Below, piece after piece: positions 46,810 through 54,947 of a DNA stretch of 54,947 bases. A program made the translations under genes and the position numbers. The DNA comes from Burkholderiaceae bacterium (lineage in GTDB: Bacteria > Pseudomonadota > Gammaproteobacteria > Burkholderiales > Burkholderiaceae_E): assembly GCA_024637395.1 (NCBI GenBank), contig JAGXFG010000064.1:1-54947 (forward strand). The letters are read 5' to 3'. Within the stretch, counting starts at the first letter, position 1, and each line of letters begins with the position of its first letter. The notes beneath the pieces are model-generated. The model ran no database searches, was not told the DNA's origin, and saw nothing but the letters and a program-made list of their open reading frames with translations.

Positions 46810-47882
46810 CAGCGCTTCACCTCACCCGGGCCAAGTTGATCGGGGCCGGGCCCGAGCAGCGCCGCGCGCGGATCATTCAGGCGCTCGAGGCTGCGGGCGA
46901 GCATTGCCGCGGCGCTGCGCAGCTCCTGCGCCGTCGCGCGCAATTCGAGCAGCCCGATGTCGGCAGCATCGCCGACCTGGCTTCCCATCGCCCTGGTTTC
47001 GGCCTCCAGTGTGCTCGCCAGCCGGGTGAACTCGCGCAGCGTCGCATCGACCTCGCGCAGCGTCGCCTCGCCGCCGCGCACGGCGGTGCCGGCGGCCGCG
47101 AGCACCGCCCTGCCCTGATCGAGCGTAGTGCGCAGTTCAGCCAGTGCGGCGCGGGTCTCCTGCAGCACCTGGCCGGCATCCCTGGCCAACGGATCGACGT
47201 TGGCGGCAACGGCTTCGACCGCCCGGGTGATCCGGCGCGACGACTCACCGAGCGCCGCGGCGCCGTCACGCAGGCTGCGGGTAGTGGTGTCGATCGCGCT
47301 CAGGCGCTGGTTCAGGCCGTCGACGAACTGGCGGGCGCCCGCTAGCGTGGCGTTGAAGGTAGCGCGGTTTTCCGGGCTGAACATTTCGTTGACGTAAAGC
47401 AGCGTGGTCTCGGCGGTGCTGGCGAGGCGACCGGCCGAGTCGGCGATCTGGGCCAGCTCCGACTTGCCCTCGGGAATCACCGGGTAGCGCTCGCCCTCCT
47501 TGACAGTAACCAGCTCCGGACCCGGCACACCATCGGTGAACAGTTCGATACGGGCAATCCCGGTGACGAAGTTGCGCGCCAGGACGGCGACGGTGTTGTC
47601 GCTCACCGGCGTGTTGCGGGCGACCCGGATCGTCACTTCGACCACGTTGATGTTCCCCGGCGTGAGTACGAAATCCTCGACCCGGCCGACCTTGATGCCG
47701 CGCATCGTGACGTCGCCGCCCACCTGCACCCCGCTGAGCGACTGGCGCTCGAAACGGATGGTGTAGAAGAGGTACTCGGAGGCCGGCCCGACGCTCGTGA
47801 GCCAGGCGAAACCAGCCACCGCGGCCGCGGCCAGGGCGAGCACGATTGCCCCCACGAATGCGTAGCGGGTTTCTGGTTCCAT
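46809..47882 (-). CDS. MCE/MlaD-family lipid-transport substrate-binding protein
   Basis: The 357-residue product is anchored by an N-terminal helix (VGAIVLALAAAAVAGFAWLT, about 10-29). One MCE domain follows (about 38-120, with GVQVGGDVTMRGIKVGRVED and FVTGIARIELFTDG), then a long helical region to the end, rich in TLDQGRAVLAAA-type heptads. Such hexameric periplasmic proteins move phospholipids between membranes. It lies between the ATPase and lipoprotein genes with gaps of a few bases or less. Its single MCE domain and long C-terminal helix resemble MlaD/YrbD with an extension rather than PqiB. Confidence 0.86.
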   Translation of the reverse strand: MEPETRYAFVGAIVLALAAAAVAGFAWLTSVGPASEYLFYTIRFERQSLSGVQVGGDVTMRGIKVGRVEDFVLTPGNINVVEVTIRVARNTPVSDNTVAVLARNFVTGIARIELFTDGVPGPELVTVKEGERYPVIPEGKSELAQIADSAGRLASTAETTLLYVNEMFSPENRATFNATLAGARQFVDGLNQRLSAIDTTTRSLRDGAAALGESSRRITRAVEAVAANVDPLARDAGQVLQETRAALAELRTTLDQGRAVLAAAGTAVRGGEATLREVDATLREFTRLASTLEAETRAMGSQVGDAADIGLLELRATAQELRSAAAMLARSLERLNDPRAALLGPGPDQLGPGEVKR

Positions 47883-47885
47883 GCG

Positions 47886-48650
47886 TTACGCTCCTGCGGG
47901 CACGTGCTCGTCACGGGCCGCGAAGTAGGAACGGATCCAGGGATCGTCGACACTCATAACTTGCTCGAGCGTACCATCGGCGACGACCCGTCCGCCAGCC
48001 AGCACCAGCACCCGACCCTCTATGGTCCTGAGGGTGTCGAGGTCGTGGGTGACCAGCATCACCGTGATGCCGAGGTCATCGCAGAGAAAGCGCACCAGCC
48101 GGTCGAAGGCCCGCGCTGCCACCGGATCGAGCCCGGCGGTGGGCTCGTCGAGGAAGAGGATCTCCGGTTCGAGCGCCAGCGCGCGGGCCATCGCGGCGCG
48201 CTTGCGCATCCCGCCCGAGAGTTCGCTCGGCATCTTGGTGGCCACTTCAGGGCCCAGCCCGGCGAGCGACAGGCGCAGCAGGGCCAGCGCCGTGGCCAGT
48301 TCCTTGGGCGTGTCGGTGTGCTCGAGGATCGGGGCCGAAACGTTGCCCAGCACGTCGAGCGTCGAGAACAGGGCGCCATCCTGGAAGAGCACCCCGATGC
48401 GCCGGCGCAGCGCGGTCAGCTCCTCCGGGCTGCAGTTCCAGACGTCGGTGCCGAGCACCGTGACCGTGCCGGCAGTGGGCCGGTGCAGTCCGATCAGTTC
48501 GCGCAGCAGCATCGACTTGCCGCTGCCGCTGCCGCCGATCAGCGCCACCAGCTCGCCGCGGGCGATCTGCAGGCTCAGCCCATCGTGGACGGTGTTGGTG
48601 CCGAGCCGGGTCACGATCCCCTCGGCCTGGATGATCGCTGCGGCGCTCAC
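47886..48650 (-). CDS. ABC transporter ATP-binding protein, MlaF-like
   Basis: The 254-residue ATPase of the lipid transporter starts at a GTG (48650) overlapping the permease stop (GTGA) with AGGAG eight bases upstream. Walker A is LIGGSGSGKSMLLRELIGLH, the Q-loop LFQDGALFS, the signature ELSGGMRKRAAMARALAL, Walker B EILFLDEPTAGLDP and the H-loop MLVTHDLD. The IGVLFQDGALFSTLDVLGNV segment is characteristic of the Mla/Ttg2A family. A longer reading of the same frame to 49820 only shadows the permease gene. Confidence 0.9.
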   Translation of the reverse strand: MSAAAIIQAEGIVTRLGTNTVHDGLSLQIARGELVALIGGSGSGKSMLLRELIGLHRPTAGTVTVLGTDVWNCSPEELTALRRRIGVLFQDGALFSTLDVLGNVSAPILEHTDTPKELATALALLRLSLAGLGPEVATKMPSELSGGMRKRAAMARALALEPEILFLDEPTAGLDPVAARAFDRLVRFLCDDLGITVMLVTHDLDTLRTIEGRVLVLAGGRVVADGTLEQVMSVDDPWIRSYFAARDEHVPAGA

Positions 48651-49783
48651 AGCCCGAGCTCCTGGAACAACACCGCGAAGAGCGCATCGAGCACGATCAC
48701 CGTGACGATGCACTGGACCACCGTCGAGGTGGTGCTCTCGCCGATCGCGCGGGTGTCGCGGGCCACGGCGAATCCCATCCGGCAACCGATCACCGCGATC
48801 GCCAACGCGAACACCGGCGACTTGGCCAGGCCGATCACGTAGTGGCGCGGCGCCAGCGCCGCGTGCAGGCGATCGATGAAGGTGACCGGGGTGATGTCGA
48901 GCATCAGTTCGGACACCACCAGTGCGCCCCACAGGCCGGCGATATTGCCGACGAACACCAGCAGCGGCAGGGCGATCATCAGCGCCAGCACCCGCGGGAT
49001 GACCAGCACCTGCTCGGCCGAGAGCCCGAGGGTGCGCAGCGCGTCGATTTCCTCGGTGAGCTTCATGGTCCCGAGCTGCGCGGTAAAGGCCGCCCCCGAA
49101 CGCCCGGCGACGATGGTGGCGACGATGAGCGGCGAGAATTCGCGCACCATCCCCAGCGCCACCCCATCGACCACGTAGATGTTGGCCCCGTACTGCTCGG
49201 CCTGGATGCCCAGCAGGTAGGCGACGATCACCCCGATCAGGAAGGTCAGCAGTGCTATCACCGGGATCGCGCTCACACCGGTGCGGCCCAGCTGCACGAA
49301 CAGTTCGCGCACCCGCAGGCCCGAGGGGTGGCGCAGCAGGCGGCCGAACTCGGTCGCGATCAATCCCAGGAAAGCGACGTGCCCGAACAGGAGCTGCCCG
49401 AAGGTTTCCGCCCCCTTGCCCAGTTTGGCGAGCCAGCCAAGGCGGCGGCGCGCCGGGGCCGCGGTGGTGGCGGCGAAGCGCTCGCTGACCAAGACCATCA
49501 CGCGCCGGTGGTGGTCCTCGAAGCCGCGCAACTCCAACTCGCCGGGCTCGCCGGGCTCGGCGCCCGCGGCGGCAAGCGCGCGCAGCGCCACCAGCGCCCC
49601 GGCGGTATCGAGGCTCGTCAGTCCGCTGCCATCGACCAGGCGCGGCGCGCTCATGCCGGCCAGCGCTTCGTCGAGGGCCAACTCCAGCACAGCCAGGCCC
49701 TCCACCCGCCAGGACCCGGCAAGGTGCAGCACGGCGCCAGCATCGGTTTGCTCGATCCAGCAGCTGCGCTCGGCAACGGTCAT
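48647..49783 (-). CDS. MlaE-family permease with N-terminal STAS domain
   Basis: The 378-residue product fuses a STAS/MlaB-like domain (about 1-95, WRVEGLAVLELALDEALAG and LVDGSGLTSLDTAGALVAL) to an MlaE permease with several helices (EFGRLLRHPSGLRVRELFVQ, TFLIGVIVAYLLGIQAEQYG, FSPLIVATIVAGRSGAAFTA, MKLTEEIDALRTLG). This combines MlaB and MlaE of enterobacteria in one chain. The ATG at 49783 has GGGAG just upstream. It heads an operon with the ATPase, MCE and lipoprotein genes. No mlaC or mlaA is present. Confidence 0.88.
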   Translation of the reverse strand: MTVAERSCWIEQTDAGAVLHLAGSWRVEGLAVLELALDEALAGMSAPRLVDGSGLTSLDTAGALVALRALAAAGAEPGEPGELELRGFEDHHRRVMVLVSERFAATTAAPARRRLGWLAKLGKGAETFGQLLFGHVAFLGLIATEFGRLLRHPSGLRVRELFVQLGRTGVSAIPVIALLTFLIGVIVAYLLGIQAEQYGANIYVVDGVALGMVREFSPLIVATIVAGRSGAAFTAQLGTMKLTEEIDALRTLGLSAEQVLVIPRVLALMIALPLLVFVGNIAGLWGALVVSELMLDITPVTFIDRLHAALAPRHYVIGLAKSPVFALAIAVIGCRMGFAVARDTRAIGESTTSTVVQCIVTVIVLDALFAVLFQELGL

Positions 49784-49901
49784 CGGGCTCCCAGGGTTGG
49801 CTCGCAAGGCAAGACTCCAATACTAGCCAAATTGGCAGCGTCGTGTTCCAACTGATTGATTCTCTTGGGAGCGTGACTTAATTCATGTCACTCTTTCGGG
49901 T

Positions 49902-49930
49902 CCTACCGTAGGGTAAGGATGTGCTATACG
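49902..49930 (+). promoter_or_regulatory. Extended -10 promoter with inverted repeat at -35, upstream of the histidine kinase
   Basis: TGCTATACG (922-930) is an extended -10 element. In place of a -35 box, exactly 17 bases upstream, lies the inverted repeat CCTAC-C-GTAGG (902-912), continued by GGTAAGG. An operator at this position suits activation by a NarL/FixJ-type regulator, such as the response regulator encoded downstream. A second repeat (GTGAC/GTCAC, 873-891) lies further upstream. Confidence 0.5.
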
Positions 49931-49988
49931 ATTAGCCCAATTCAGCATCCGGCCCCCCGGATGGTTTCTTGTTACGGGGATCTGCGTC

Positions 49989-51683
49989 ATGGCCACTGAG
50001 ATTTCGCTCGGGGACAGAGCAATGCACCGGGCTGGCCGCCACGGCCAGACGGCCCAGGTGCGTCGTTTTGCCGCCGGCATCCGCCTGATCACGGCGCTGC
50101 TGGTCGCGGTGCTGATCCTCACCGGCTACCAGACGCCAGGACCGCTGGTTCCGGCCCTGCTGCTGGCGTATGGCGTGTGGTCCGCCTGGCTGTTGTGGGG
50201 CGAAGCCAACGCCCTGCCGCGCGCGACCGGCGTGTGGCTCTACTGGGTCGACGTCGCCTGGGCTTGTACCTGCATGCAACTGGTGACCGGCGCCACCGAC
50301 CTGCTGGTCATGACGCTGGTGATGCCGATCGTCCTGGCCAGCATCGGGTTCGGCGCCCGGAGCGGATTACTGCTGGCGATCGCAGGGGCGGCTGGCACGG
50401 TGTTCGACGGCGCGCTCCTGGCGACGAGCGCAGTGGACGAAAACTTGCGCTTCGGCCTGCTGGTGCTGCTGGTCGGGTTGCTGGCCGCGATCGCCCTGAT
50501 CGCCCGCCCGCTCAATCATCTGCGCCAGCGGCTCGCGCTCTCAGACGACTACGAAGCCCAGCTCGATCCGCGCCGCGGGGTGGACGCGATCTGCGCGGCG
50601 CTGGTCGAACGGTTGCGCGTGGACTCCGGCGCCAGCGTCGCTGCCCTGGTGCTGCCGAGCAAGGACGGCGCTCCGGCCACGATCGCCAGTGCCGAGGACG
50701 GTTCCTTCCGGGCCAAGCCCGAGGTCCACAAGCTGCTCGAGAACAAGTTCGCCGCGCTGCCCGATTGCCCGATCAGCCTGGTTACGCGCCGCTGGTGGGA
50801 CCGGCGCCCCGCGGTCTGGCTCGATGACGACCGGCCGGAACCCGAAGGACTCGAAGCCAGCGTCGCGGAGCTGGCCAACATGCTCGAAGCGCGCGGCGTC
50901 TACATCGTGCCCCTGATACGCTACCGACGGCAATACGGTCATTGCCTGCTCGGCTTCGCCAATACCCGTGACATGCCTGAAGACGCCTCGGAGCTGCTCA
51001 ACGCCGCCCCTGAGCTGCTGCGGGTCATCGAATCGGCTTCGGTGGTCGACAAATTGCAGGAGTCGAACGCCAGTGAAGAACGGGCGCGGATCGGCCGCGA
51101 CCTCCACGACAGCGCAATCCAGCCCTATCTCGGCCTGAAATTCGCGGTTGAAGCGGCGGCGCTGCGGATACCTGCCGACAATCCCGCCCGGGGCGAACTC
51201 GATGCCCTGGCCTCGTTGGTCAACAATGAAGTGGCATCGTTGCGCGAGCTGATCTCGGGGCTGCGCAGCGGCGAAGGCGTGGGCGACGATGCCCTGGTGC
51301 CGGCGGTGCGCCGCCAGTGCCGGCACTTTTCCCAGCTGTTTGGCATCGACGTCGCGATCGAGACCCCGCCGCGGTTGCCAACCACGCGGGCATTGGCCAG
51401 TTCGGTGTTCCACATGGTCAACGAGGTGCTCAACAACATCCGCAAGCACACCGCCGCCCGGCACGTCTGGATCAAGCTGGCAGTCGATTCCGGAATCCTG
51501 GAATTGCTGTTTCGCGACGATTCCGGCTCCATCAACGGCCGGGCCGAAGCGAATTTCAATCCCAAGAGCATCGGCGAACGCGCTGCCGAGCTGGGCGGCA
51601 GCCTGGACATCACGAGTCCTGACGGCCTCAATACCGAAATGTTGATCCGCATCCCGCTGCAACAGGGTAAAGTTGGCACATGA
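49989..51683 (+). CDS. NarX/DegS-type sensor histidine kinase
   Basis: The 564-residue membrane kinase has about five or six helices (residues 30-170), a linker/GAF-like region (about 195-345), a HisKA_3 dimerisation box RARIGRDLHDSAIQPYLGLK with the phospho-accepting H373, and an HATPase domain with VFHMVNEVLNNIRKHTAARH. The usual DxGxG box is altered to DDSGSING, while SIGERAAELGGSLDI keeps the expected last box. No extracellular sensor domain stands out, so it may sense a membrane signal. It overlaps the response regulator gene (ATGA). The signal is unknown. Confidence 0.87.
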   Translation: MATEISLGDRAMHRAGRHGQTAQVRRFAAGIRLITALLVAVLILTGYQTPGPLVPALLLAYGVWSAWLLWGEANALPRATGVWLYWVDVAWACTCMQLVTGATDLLVMTLVMPIVLASIGFGARSGLLLAIAGAAGTVFDGALLATSAVDENLRFGLLVLLVGLLAAIALIARPLNHLRQRLALSDDYEAQLDPRRGVDAICAALVERLRVDSGASVAALVLPSKDGAPATIASAEDGSFRAKPEVHKLLENKFAALPDCPISLVTRRWWDRRPAVWLDDDRPEPEGLEASVAELANMLEARGVYIVPLIRYRRQYGHCLLGFANTRDMPEDASELLNAAPELLRVIESASVVDKLQESNASEERARIGRDLHDSAIQPYLGLKFAVEAAALRIPADNPARGELDALASLVNNEVASLRELISGLRSGEGVGDDALVPAVRRQCRHFSQLFGIDVAIETPPRLPTTRALASSVFHMVNEVLNNIRKHTAARHVWIKLAVDSGILELLFRDDSGSINGRAEANFNPKSIGERAAELGGSLDITSPDGLNTEMLIRIPLQQGKVGT

Positions 51684-52438
51684 CTGAACCCCGCGACACC
51701 TTTGAACAGCGCAAGCCGACGGGCGGCGCGATCAAGGTCTTCCTGGCCGAGGATCACCACGTCACGCTCTGGGGCCTGCAGCAGCTGATCGAGGCTTCCG
51801 ACCAGCGGATGACGGTGGTGGGGACCGCGCGCACCTGCAGCGAACTGATGAATCACGACGGCGCCGCACAGGCCGACGTCATCGTGCTCGACCTCGATCT
51901 CGGCGGCGAGGATGCCACCGCAGTGCTCCCCGTCCTGCGCCAGCGCTGTTCCGGGCAGGTACTGGTGCTGACCGGATCAGACGACCTCAACGCCCACCGC
52001 GCGGCCGTGCTCAAGGGCGCGCGCGGCGTGCTCCACAAGTCGGAACCCGCCCAGACCGTGCTACTCGCCATCCATAAAGTCCACCAGGGCGAGATCTGGC
52101 TGCGCCACGATATCATCGGCGCCGTGCTCGATCATCTGCAGACCAGGGCCGGTGGTAACGGCGCCAACGAGCAGGTCAACGGCAGCGACCCCGATGCCGA
52201 GCGCATCGCCAGCCTGACGCCGCGCGAGCGCCAAATCGTGCGCGCCATGGTCAACAATCCCGGCGACAAGCAGTTCGCGGTCGCCGACCAGCTCGGCATG
52301 AGCGAACACACCCTGCGCAACCACCTGACCACCATCTACAGCAAGCTCGACGTGCGCGGACGGCTGGAGCTGCACGTCTACGCCACTGCCCATGGGCTGG
52401 GGGCTGAGGGGTGGGGCGGGGACGGGCCGCGGAGCTAG
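51680..52438 (+). CDS. NarL/FixJ-family response regulator
   Basis: The 252-residue product has a receiver domain with D25 (FLAEDHHV), phospho-acceptor D71 (VIVLDLDLGG), T98 (LVLTGSDD) and K120 (GVLHKSEP). A linker with repeated N/G residues leads to a LuxR-type helix-turn-helix (about 172-235, SLTPRERQIVRAMV, FAVADQLGMSEHTLRNHLTT and IYSKLDVRGRLEL). It is expected to bind DNA when phosphorylated by the upstream kinase. The inverted repeat at 49902 is a candidate self-regulatory site. A few Gly-rich residues form the tail. Confidence 0.92.
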   Translation: MTEPRDTFEQRKPTGGAIKVFLAEDHHVTLWGLQQLIEASDQRMTVVGTARTCSELMNHDGAAQADVIVLDLDLGGEDATAVLPVLRQRCSGQVLVLTGSDDLNAHRAAVLKGARGVLHKSEPAQTVLLAIHKVHQGEIWLRHDIIGAVLDHLQTRAGGNGANEQVNGSDPDAERIASLTPRERQIVRAMVNNPGDKQFAVADQLGMSEHTLRNHLTTIYSKLDVRGRLELHVYATAHGLGAEGWGGDGPRS

Positions 52439-52501
52439 GCTTGAGTCGAATCTTCAGATGTTCCCAGCACACCCTTTGGTCGTTCTGGCCAAGGTAGCGT
52501 T

Positions 52502-53452
52502 ATGGTCACGCAAATCGTGCAATCAGGCAGGGACTTTCCATTAGTGACGACCGAGCTTCGGCTCGCGTGGGCACTGACAAGCATCGTAGTCGGCGTCGAC
52601 GCTATTTGGTTGTTTCTTGGCGGGTGGACAGTTGCTTGGATTGACATCGCGGCGATAGCGGGAGCCGTTGCGATCACCTGCTCATTGCTTATGATCGAAC
52701 GTTATCGAAACGATCAGCTCATCCGAAAGACCGCAGAGGCAACGACACTGCTCATCGTGTTCATGGCTGCGGCTGCGTCCTTCAGCTATCTGGTGGTCAG
52801 TACCGACGCACCGTTGGTGGATGCGCAATTGGCTGGTTGGGATCGTGCCATTGGCTTCGATTGGTTAGACGCCCGAGCCCTTCTTGAGCATGCCCCAACG
52901 GTGAAAAAGGCACTCTATCTCGCGTATCACAGTGGCTTGCTGCAAATTGCATTTGTCGTCGTATTCCTGGGGTTCAGCGCGCGTGCTGCACAACTGGCCC
53001 AGTTCATGCATCTGTTTGTCATAGTGACGATCCTGACGATCCTGGTGTCGGGGTTATTTCCGGCTGCCGGCGCCTGGAAGCATTACGGAGTCGGCGGGGC
53101 ATTCGACATGACGATGCTGTCGCACTTCGAGGGTCTACGTGAGGGGCATCTGCGAGAAATAGCCCTGGGCAAGATGCAGGGCTTAATCGCCATGCCATCA
53201 CTGCATGCGGCGATCGCGGTGCTAGTCGTCTACGCGTTGCGCGGGTGTCGTTTCGTTCTTCCACTTTTCGCCCTCATTAATGCGGCTATGCTCGCATCGA
53301 CACCGATCGATGGTGGCCACTATCTTGTAGATGTTATTGCAGGCGTCGCGCTTGCCGTCGGTCTGATCGCCTTTGACCGTCGACGCGCCACACATCCAAG
53401 GGTGATGCAGACCGCGCGGCATTCAACATCCCAGGGGATCTTGCGTCGGTGA
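52502..53452 (+). CDS. PAP2-superfamily membrane phosphatase/phosphotransferase
   Basis: The 316-residue membrane protein has about eight helices. It shows VDAQLAGWDRAIGFDWLDAR, typical of inositol-phosphotransferase-like PAP2 proteins. The catalytic C2 motif reads PSLH (232-235, GLIAMPSLHAAIAVLVV), and C3 is STPIDGGHYLVDVIAG, with H273 and D277. It probably acts on a lipid phosphate or phosphoalcohol at the periplasmic face. Base composition is lower in GC than the genes before it. The next gene starts two bases after its stop, so the pair is an operon. The substrate is unknown. Confidence 0.78.
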   Translation: MVTQIVQSGRDFPLVTTELRLAWALTSIVVGVDAIWLFLGGWTVAWIDIAAIAGAVAITCSLLMIERYRNDQLIRKTAEATTLLIVFMAAAASFSYLVVSTDAPLVDAQLAGWDRAIGFDWLDARALLEHAPTVKKALYLAYHSGLLQIAFVVVFLGFSARAAQLAQFMHLFVIVTILTILVSGLFPAAGAWKHYGVGGAFDMTMLSHFEGLREGHLREIALGKMQGLIAMPSLHAAIAVLVVYALRGCRFVLPLFALINAAMLASTPIDGGHYLVDVIAGVALAVGLIAFDRRRATHPRVMQTARHSTSQGILRR

Positions 53453-53454
53453 AC

Positions 53455-54947
53455 ATGTCCGCCAGATCCCTGCGTTCCAAGGAAACGTCGAGCCCCGCGT
53501 CCCCTGGGCGGATGGTTCAGGTCCTGTGTGTCCTTTTCTTTTTCTCCGGTTTTCCGGCGCTGATCTACCAACTGGTTTGGCAACGCGCCTTGTTCCGGAT
53601 CTTCGGTGTCAACATCGAGTCGGTGACCATCGTTGTCACCGCGTTTATGCTCGGTCTCGGCATCGGTAGTCTGGCGGGCGGCTGGCTTTCGCAGCGCCGC
53701 CGCATGCCATTGCTACTGCTGCTCGCCGTGATCGAAATACTCACGGGCCTGTTCGGATTGTGGTCGCTGTCGATCTTCGAGCAGGTCGGCGAAGTCGTGC
53801 TCGGCGCCCCGCTGGCGCTGACTGCGCTCACCACCTTGGGCCTGGTCTTCGTTCCGACGTTACTGATGGGCGCCACTCTACCCCTGCTCGTTGCCTATCT
53901 GGTGCAACGTTCGGGGAACGTCGGAAGTTCGGTCGGAAAACTGTACTACGTCAACACCCTCGGCGCGGGTGCCGCGTGTCTCACCTGTGCTGTTGTGCTG
54001 TTTCCTTTCTTCGGCATGCATGGTTCCGTGATGGTGGCGGTGGCCTTCAACCTTACGGTCGCGGCGGGCGCGATCAGCGCGCATCTGATCTTTCGGGGCA
54101 GCATGTCCGCGGCTCCGGTCATGGCTAAACAGCCACCCCCCATCGCGACCGCCGGTACCGCGCTACCCTTCAGTGCCGTGCTGGTGATGTCATGCGCAAG
54201 TGGCCTGGTCTCGCTGTCTTACGAAATCTTCTTCTTTCGAGCAATTTCCTACGCTACCGGCAACAGCCCGTTCGCCTTCGCCACCACGCTCGGGGCATTC
54301 CTGGTCGGCCTAGCGTCGGGCGCGCGCCTAGGCAGCGAAGCCTGTTCCGCAATGCGCAGCGAGGAGCTGATATTCCGCATGATGCGCAGCGTGCTGGCTG
54401 CGAGCCTGGTCGGCTTCCTATTCCTGCCGCTGCTTGATCATCTTGCCTGGTTGGGCAGTGTGGTCTTCGGCGTGGGCTTGCTGCTCGTTTATTTGTTGGC
54501 GCGCCAGTGGGGCCTCTTCCTACCCTGCCTCGCCCACCTGGGTGTGGGCGCCGACAAACAAGCGGGAATGCGAACCGGATTGCTGTATTTCGCGAATATC
54601 ATCGGCGCGGCGACCGGTTCGATCCTGACCGGATTCGTGTTGATGGATCATCTCGGGTTGGTTCAACTGGGACAACTCCTCGTCGCGGCGGGGATGGTAT
54701 GTGCGCTGGTCCTCGCCTGGGTCACTGGGGCGCCCCATGCCACGCAATGGAGGCGTGCCTGGGCCATCGCACTGGTGGGAGGCGTGGCGGTGTGGTCGCT
54801 GCCAGCGGCCAGCGACAAGGTCCTTGAGGCGTTGCAGTGGAAGGGTGGGCCCGAGGCAGCAGTTGAATTTGCGCAGGTAGTGGAAAATCGTAGCGGCATC
54901 ATCACAATCGACGCATCCGGAACCGTCTTTGGCCACGGCGCCTACGA
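53455..54947 (+). CDS. Fused MFS/spermidine-synthase-type membrane protein (C-terminus beyond window)
   Basis: An uninterrupted frame of 497 codons runs from the ATG at 53455 to the window end. The N-terminal half has helix pairs with SGFPALIYQLVWQRALFRIF, VVTAFMLGLGIGSLAGGWLS and PTLLMGATLPLLVAYLVQRS. A second set of helices around residues 235-465 includes SCASGLVSLSYEIFFFRAIS. At the end the soluble synthase part begins with VVENRSGIITIDASGTVFGH, the usual entry to the spermidine synthase-like domain. Whether a polyamine is made is uncertain: in such fusions the aminopropyl-transfer residues often diverge. It follows the PAP2 gene by two bases. Confidence 0.78.
   Translation, partial: MSARSLRSKETSSPASPGRMVQVLCVLFFFSGFPALIYQLVWQRALFRIFGVNIESVTIVVTAFMLGLGIGSLAGGWLSQRRRMPLLLLLAVIEILTGLFGLWSLSIFEQVGEVVLGAPLALTALTTLGLVFVPTLLMGATLPLLVAYLVQRSGNVGSSVGKLYYVNTLGAGAACLTCAVVLFPFFGMHGSVMVAVAFNLTVAAGAISAHLIFRGSMSAAPVMAKQPPPIATAGTALPFSAVLVMSCASGLVSLSYEIFFFRAISYATGNSPFAFATTLGAFLVGLASGARLGSEACSAMRSEELIFRMMRSVLAASLVGFLFLPLLDHLAWLGSVVFGVGLLLVYLLARQWGLFLPCLAHLGVGADKQAGMRTGLLYFANIIGAATGSILTGFVLMDHLGLVQLGQLLVAAGMVCALVLAWVTGAPHATQWRRAWAIALVGGVAVWSLPAASDKVLEALQWKGGPEAAVEFAQVVENRSGIITIDASGTVFGHGAY

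Noticed and set aside
48651-49820. Upstream extension of the MlaF-like ATPase frame
   Set aside because: The extension is the out-of-frame shadow of the STAS-MlaE permease gene. A GTG with a good ribosome site at 48650 is the true start.

Overview
The window is about 55 kb of high-GC bacterial chromosome with a betaproteobacterial gene order, most likely Burkholderiales. Three things point there: the block pheA-hisC-tyrA-aroA-cmk-rpsA-ihfB-lapA-lapB-rfbB, the pairs pilT/pilU and rpsT/murJ, and a tricarboxylate-type (TTT) transporter. I see no tRNA, rRNA, CRISPR array, transposase, integrase or phage gene. Coding density is very high. Many neighbouring genes overlap by 1-4 bases (ATGA, GTGA or TGATG junctions), and no stretch longer than 300 bases lacks a gene.

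Layout. 1-11437: a partial fhs on the minus strand, then leuS-lptE-holA-proA, a DsbA-like isomerase and an RNA methyltransferase on the plus strand, the type IV pilus motor ATPases pilU and pilT on the minus strand, and yggS. 11438-15320: rpsT, with murJ and proC facing away from it, then ubiA converging on proC. 15317-27893: one long minus-strand run. Read in its direction of transcription it holds aromatic amino-acid genes (pheA, hisC, tyrA, aroA), cmk, rpsA, ihfB, the LPS-assembly genes lapA and lapB, dTDP-sugar genes rfbB and rfbD, a glycosyltransferase-like gene, a ComEA-like gene and ubiA.

27894-39628: an accessory insertion between gyrA and pheA, where serC normally sits in related genomes. 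It is a single-strand sugar-acid catabolic operon. A TTT transporter (tctC-tctB-tctA) would import an organic or sugar acid. A GntR/FCD regulator follows, then a D-2-hydroxyacid dehydrogenase, a UxaA-family dehydratase, an IlvD/Edd-family dehydratase, a mandelate-racemase-type enolase-superfamily enzyme and a DHDPS-family aldolase or dehydratase. A near-consensus promoter overlapped by an AT-rich inverted repeat lies ahead of tctC. An AEC-family transporter gene sits between this operon and gyrA and overlaps the gyrA stop codon.

39625-49783: gyrA, a divergent MTA/SAH-deaminase-like gene, an OmpA-family protein with a clear terminator, ubiG-gph, and a minus-strand Mla/Pqi-type lipid-transport operon (STAS-fused permease, ATPase, MCE protein, lipoprotein). 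49989-52438: a NarL-type two-component system with a candidate operator at its promoter. 52439 to the end: lower-GC accessory DNA carrying a PAP2-family membrane enzyme and a membrane protein of the fused MFS/spermidine-synthase type, cut by the window edge.

All functions are read from translated sequence, motifs and neighbourhood; no database search was run.
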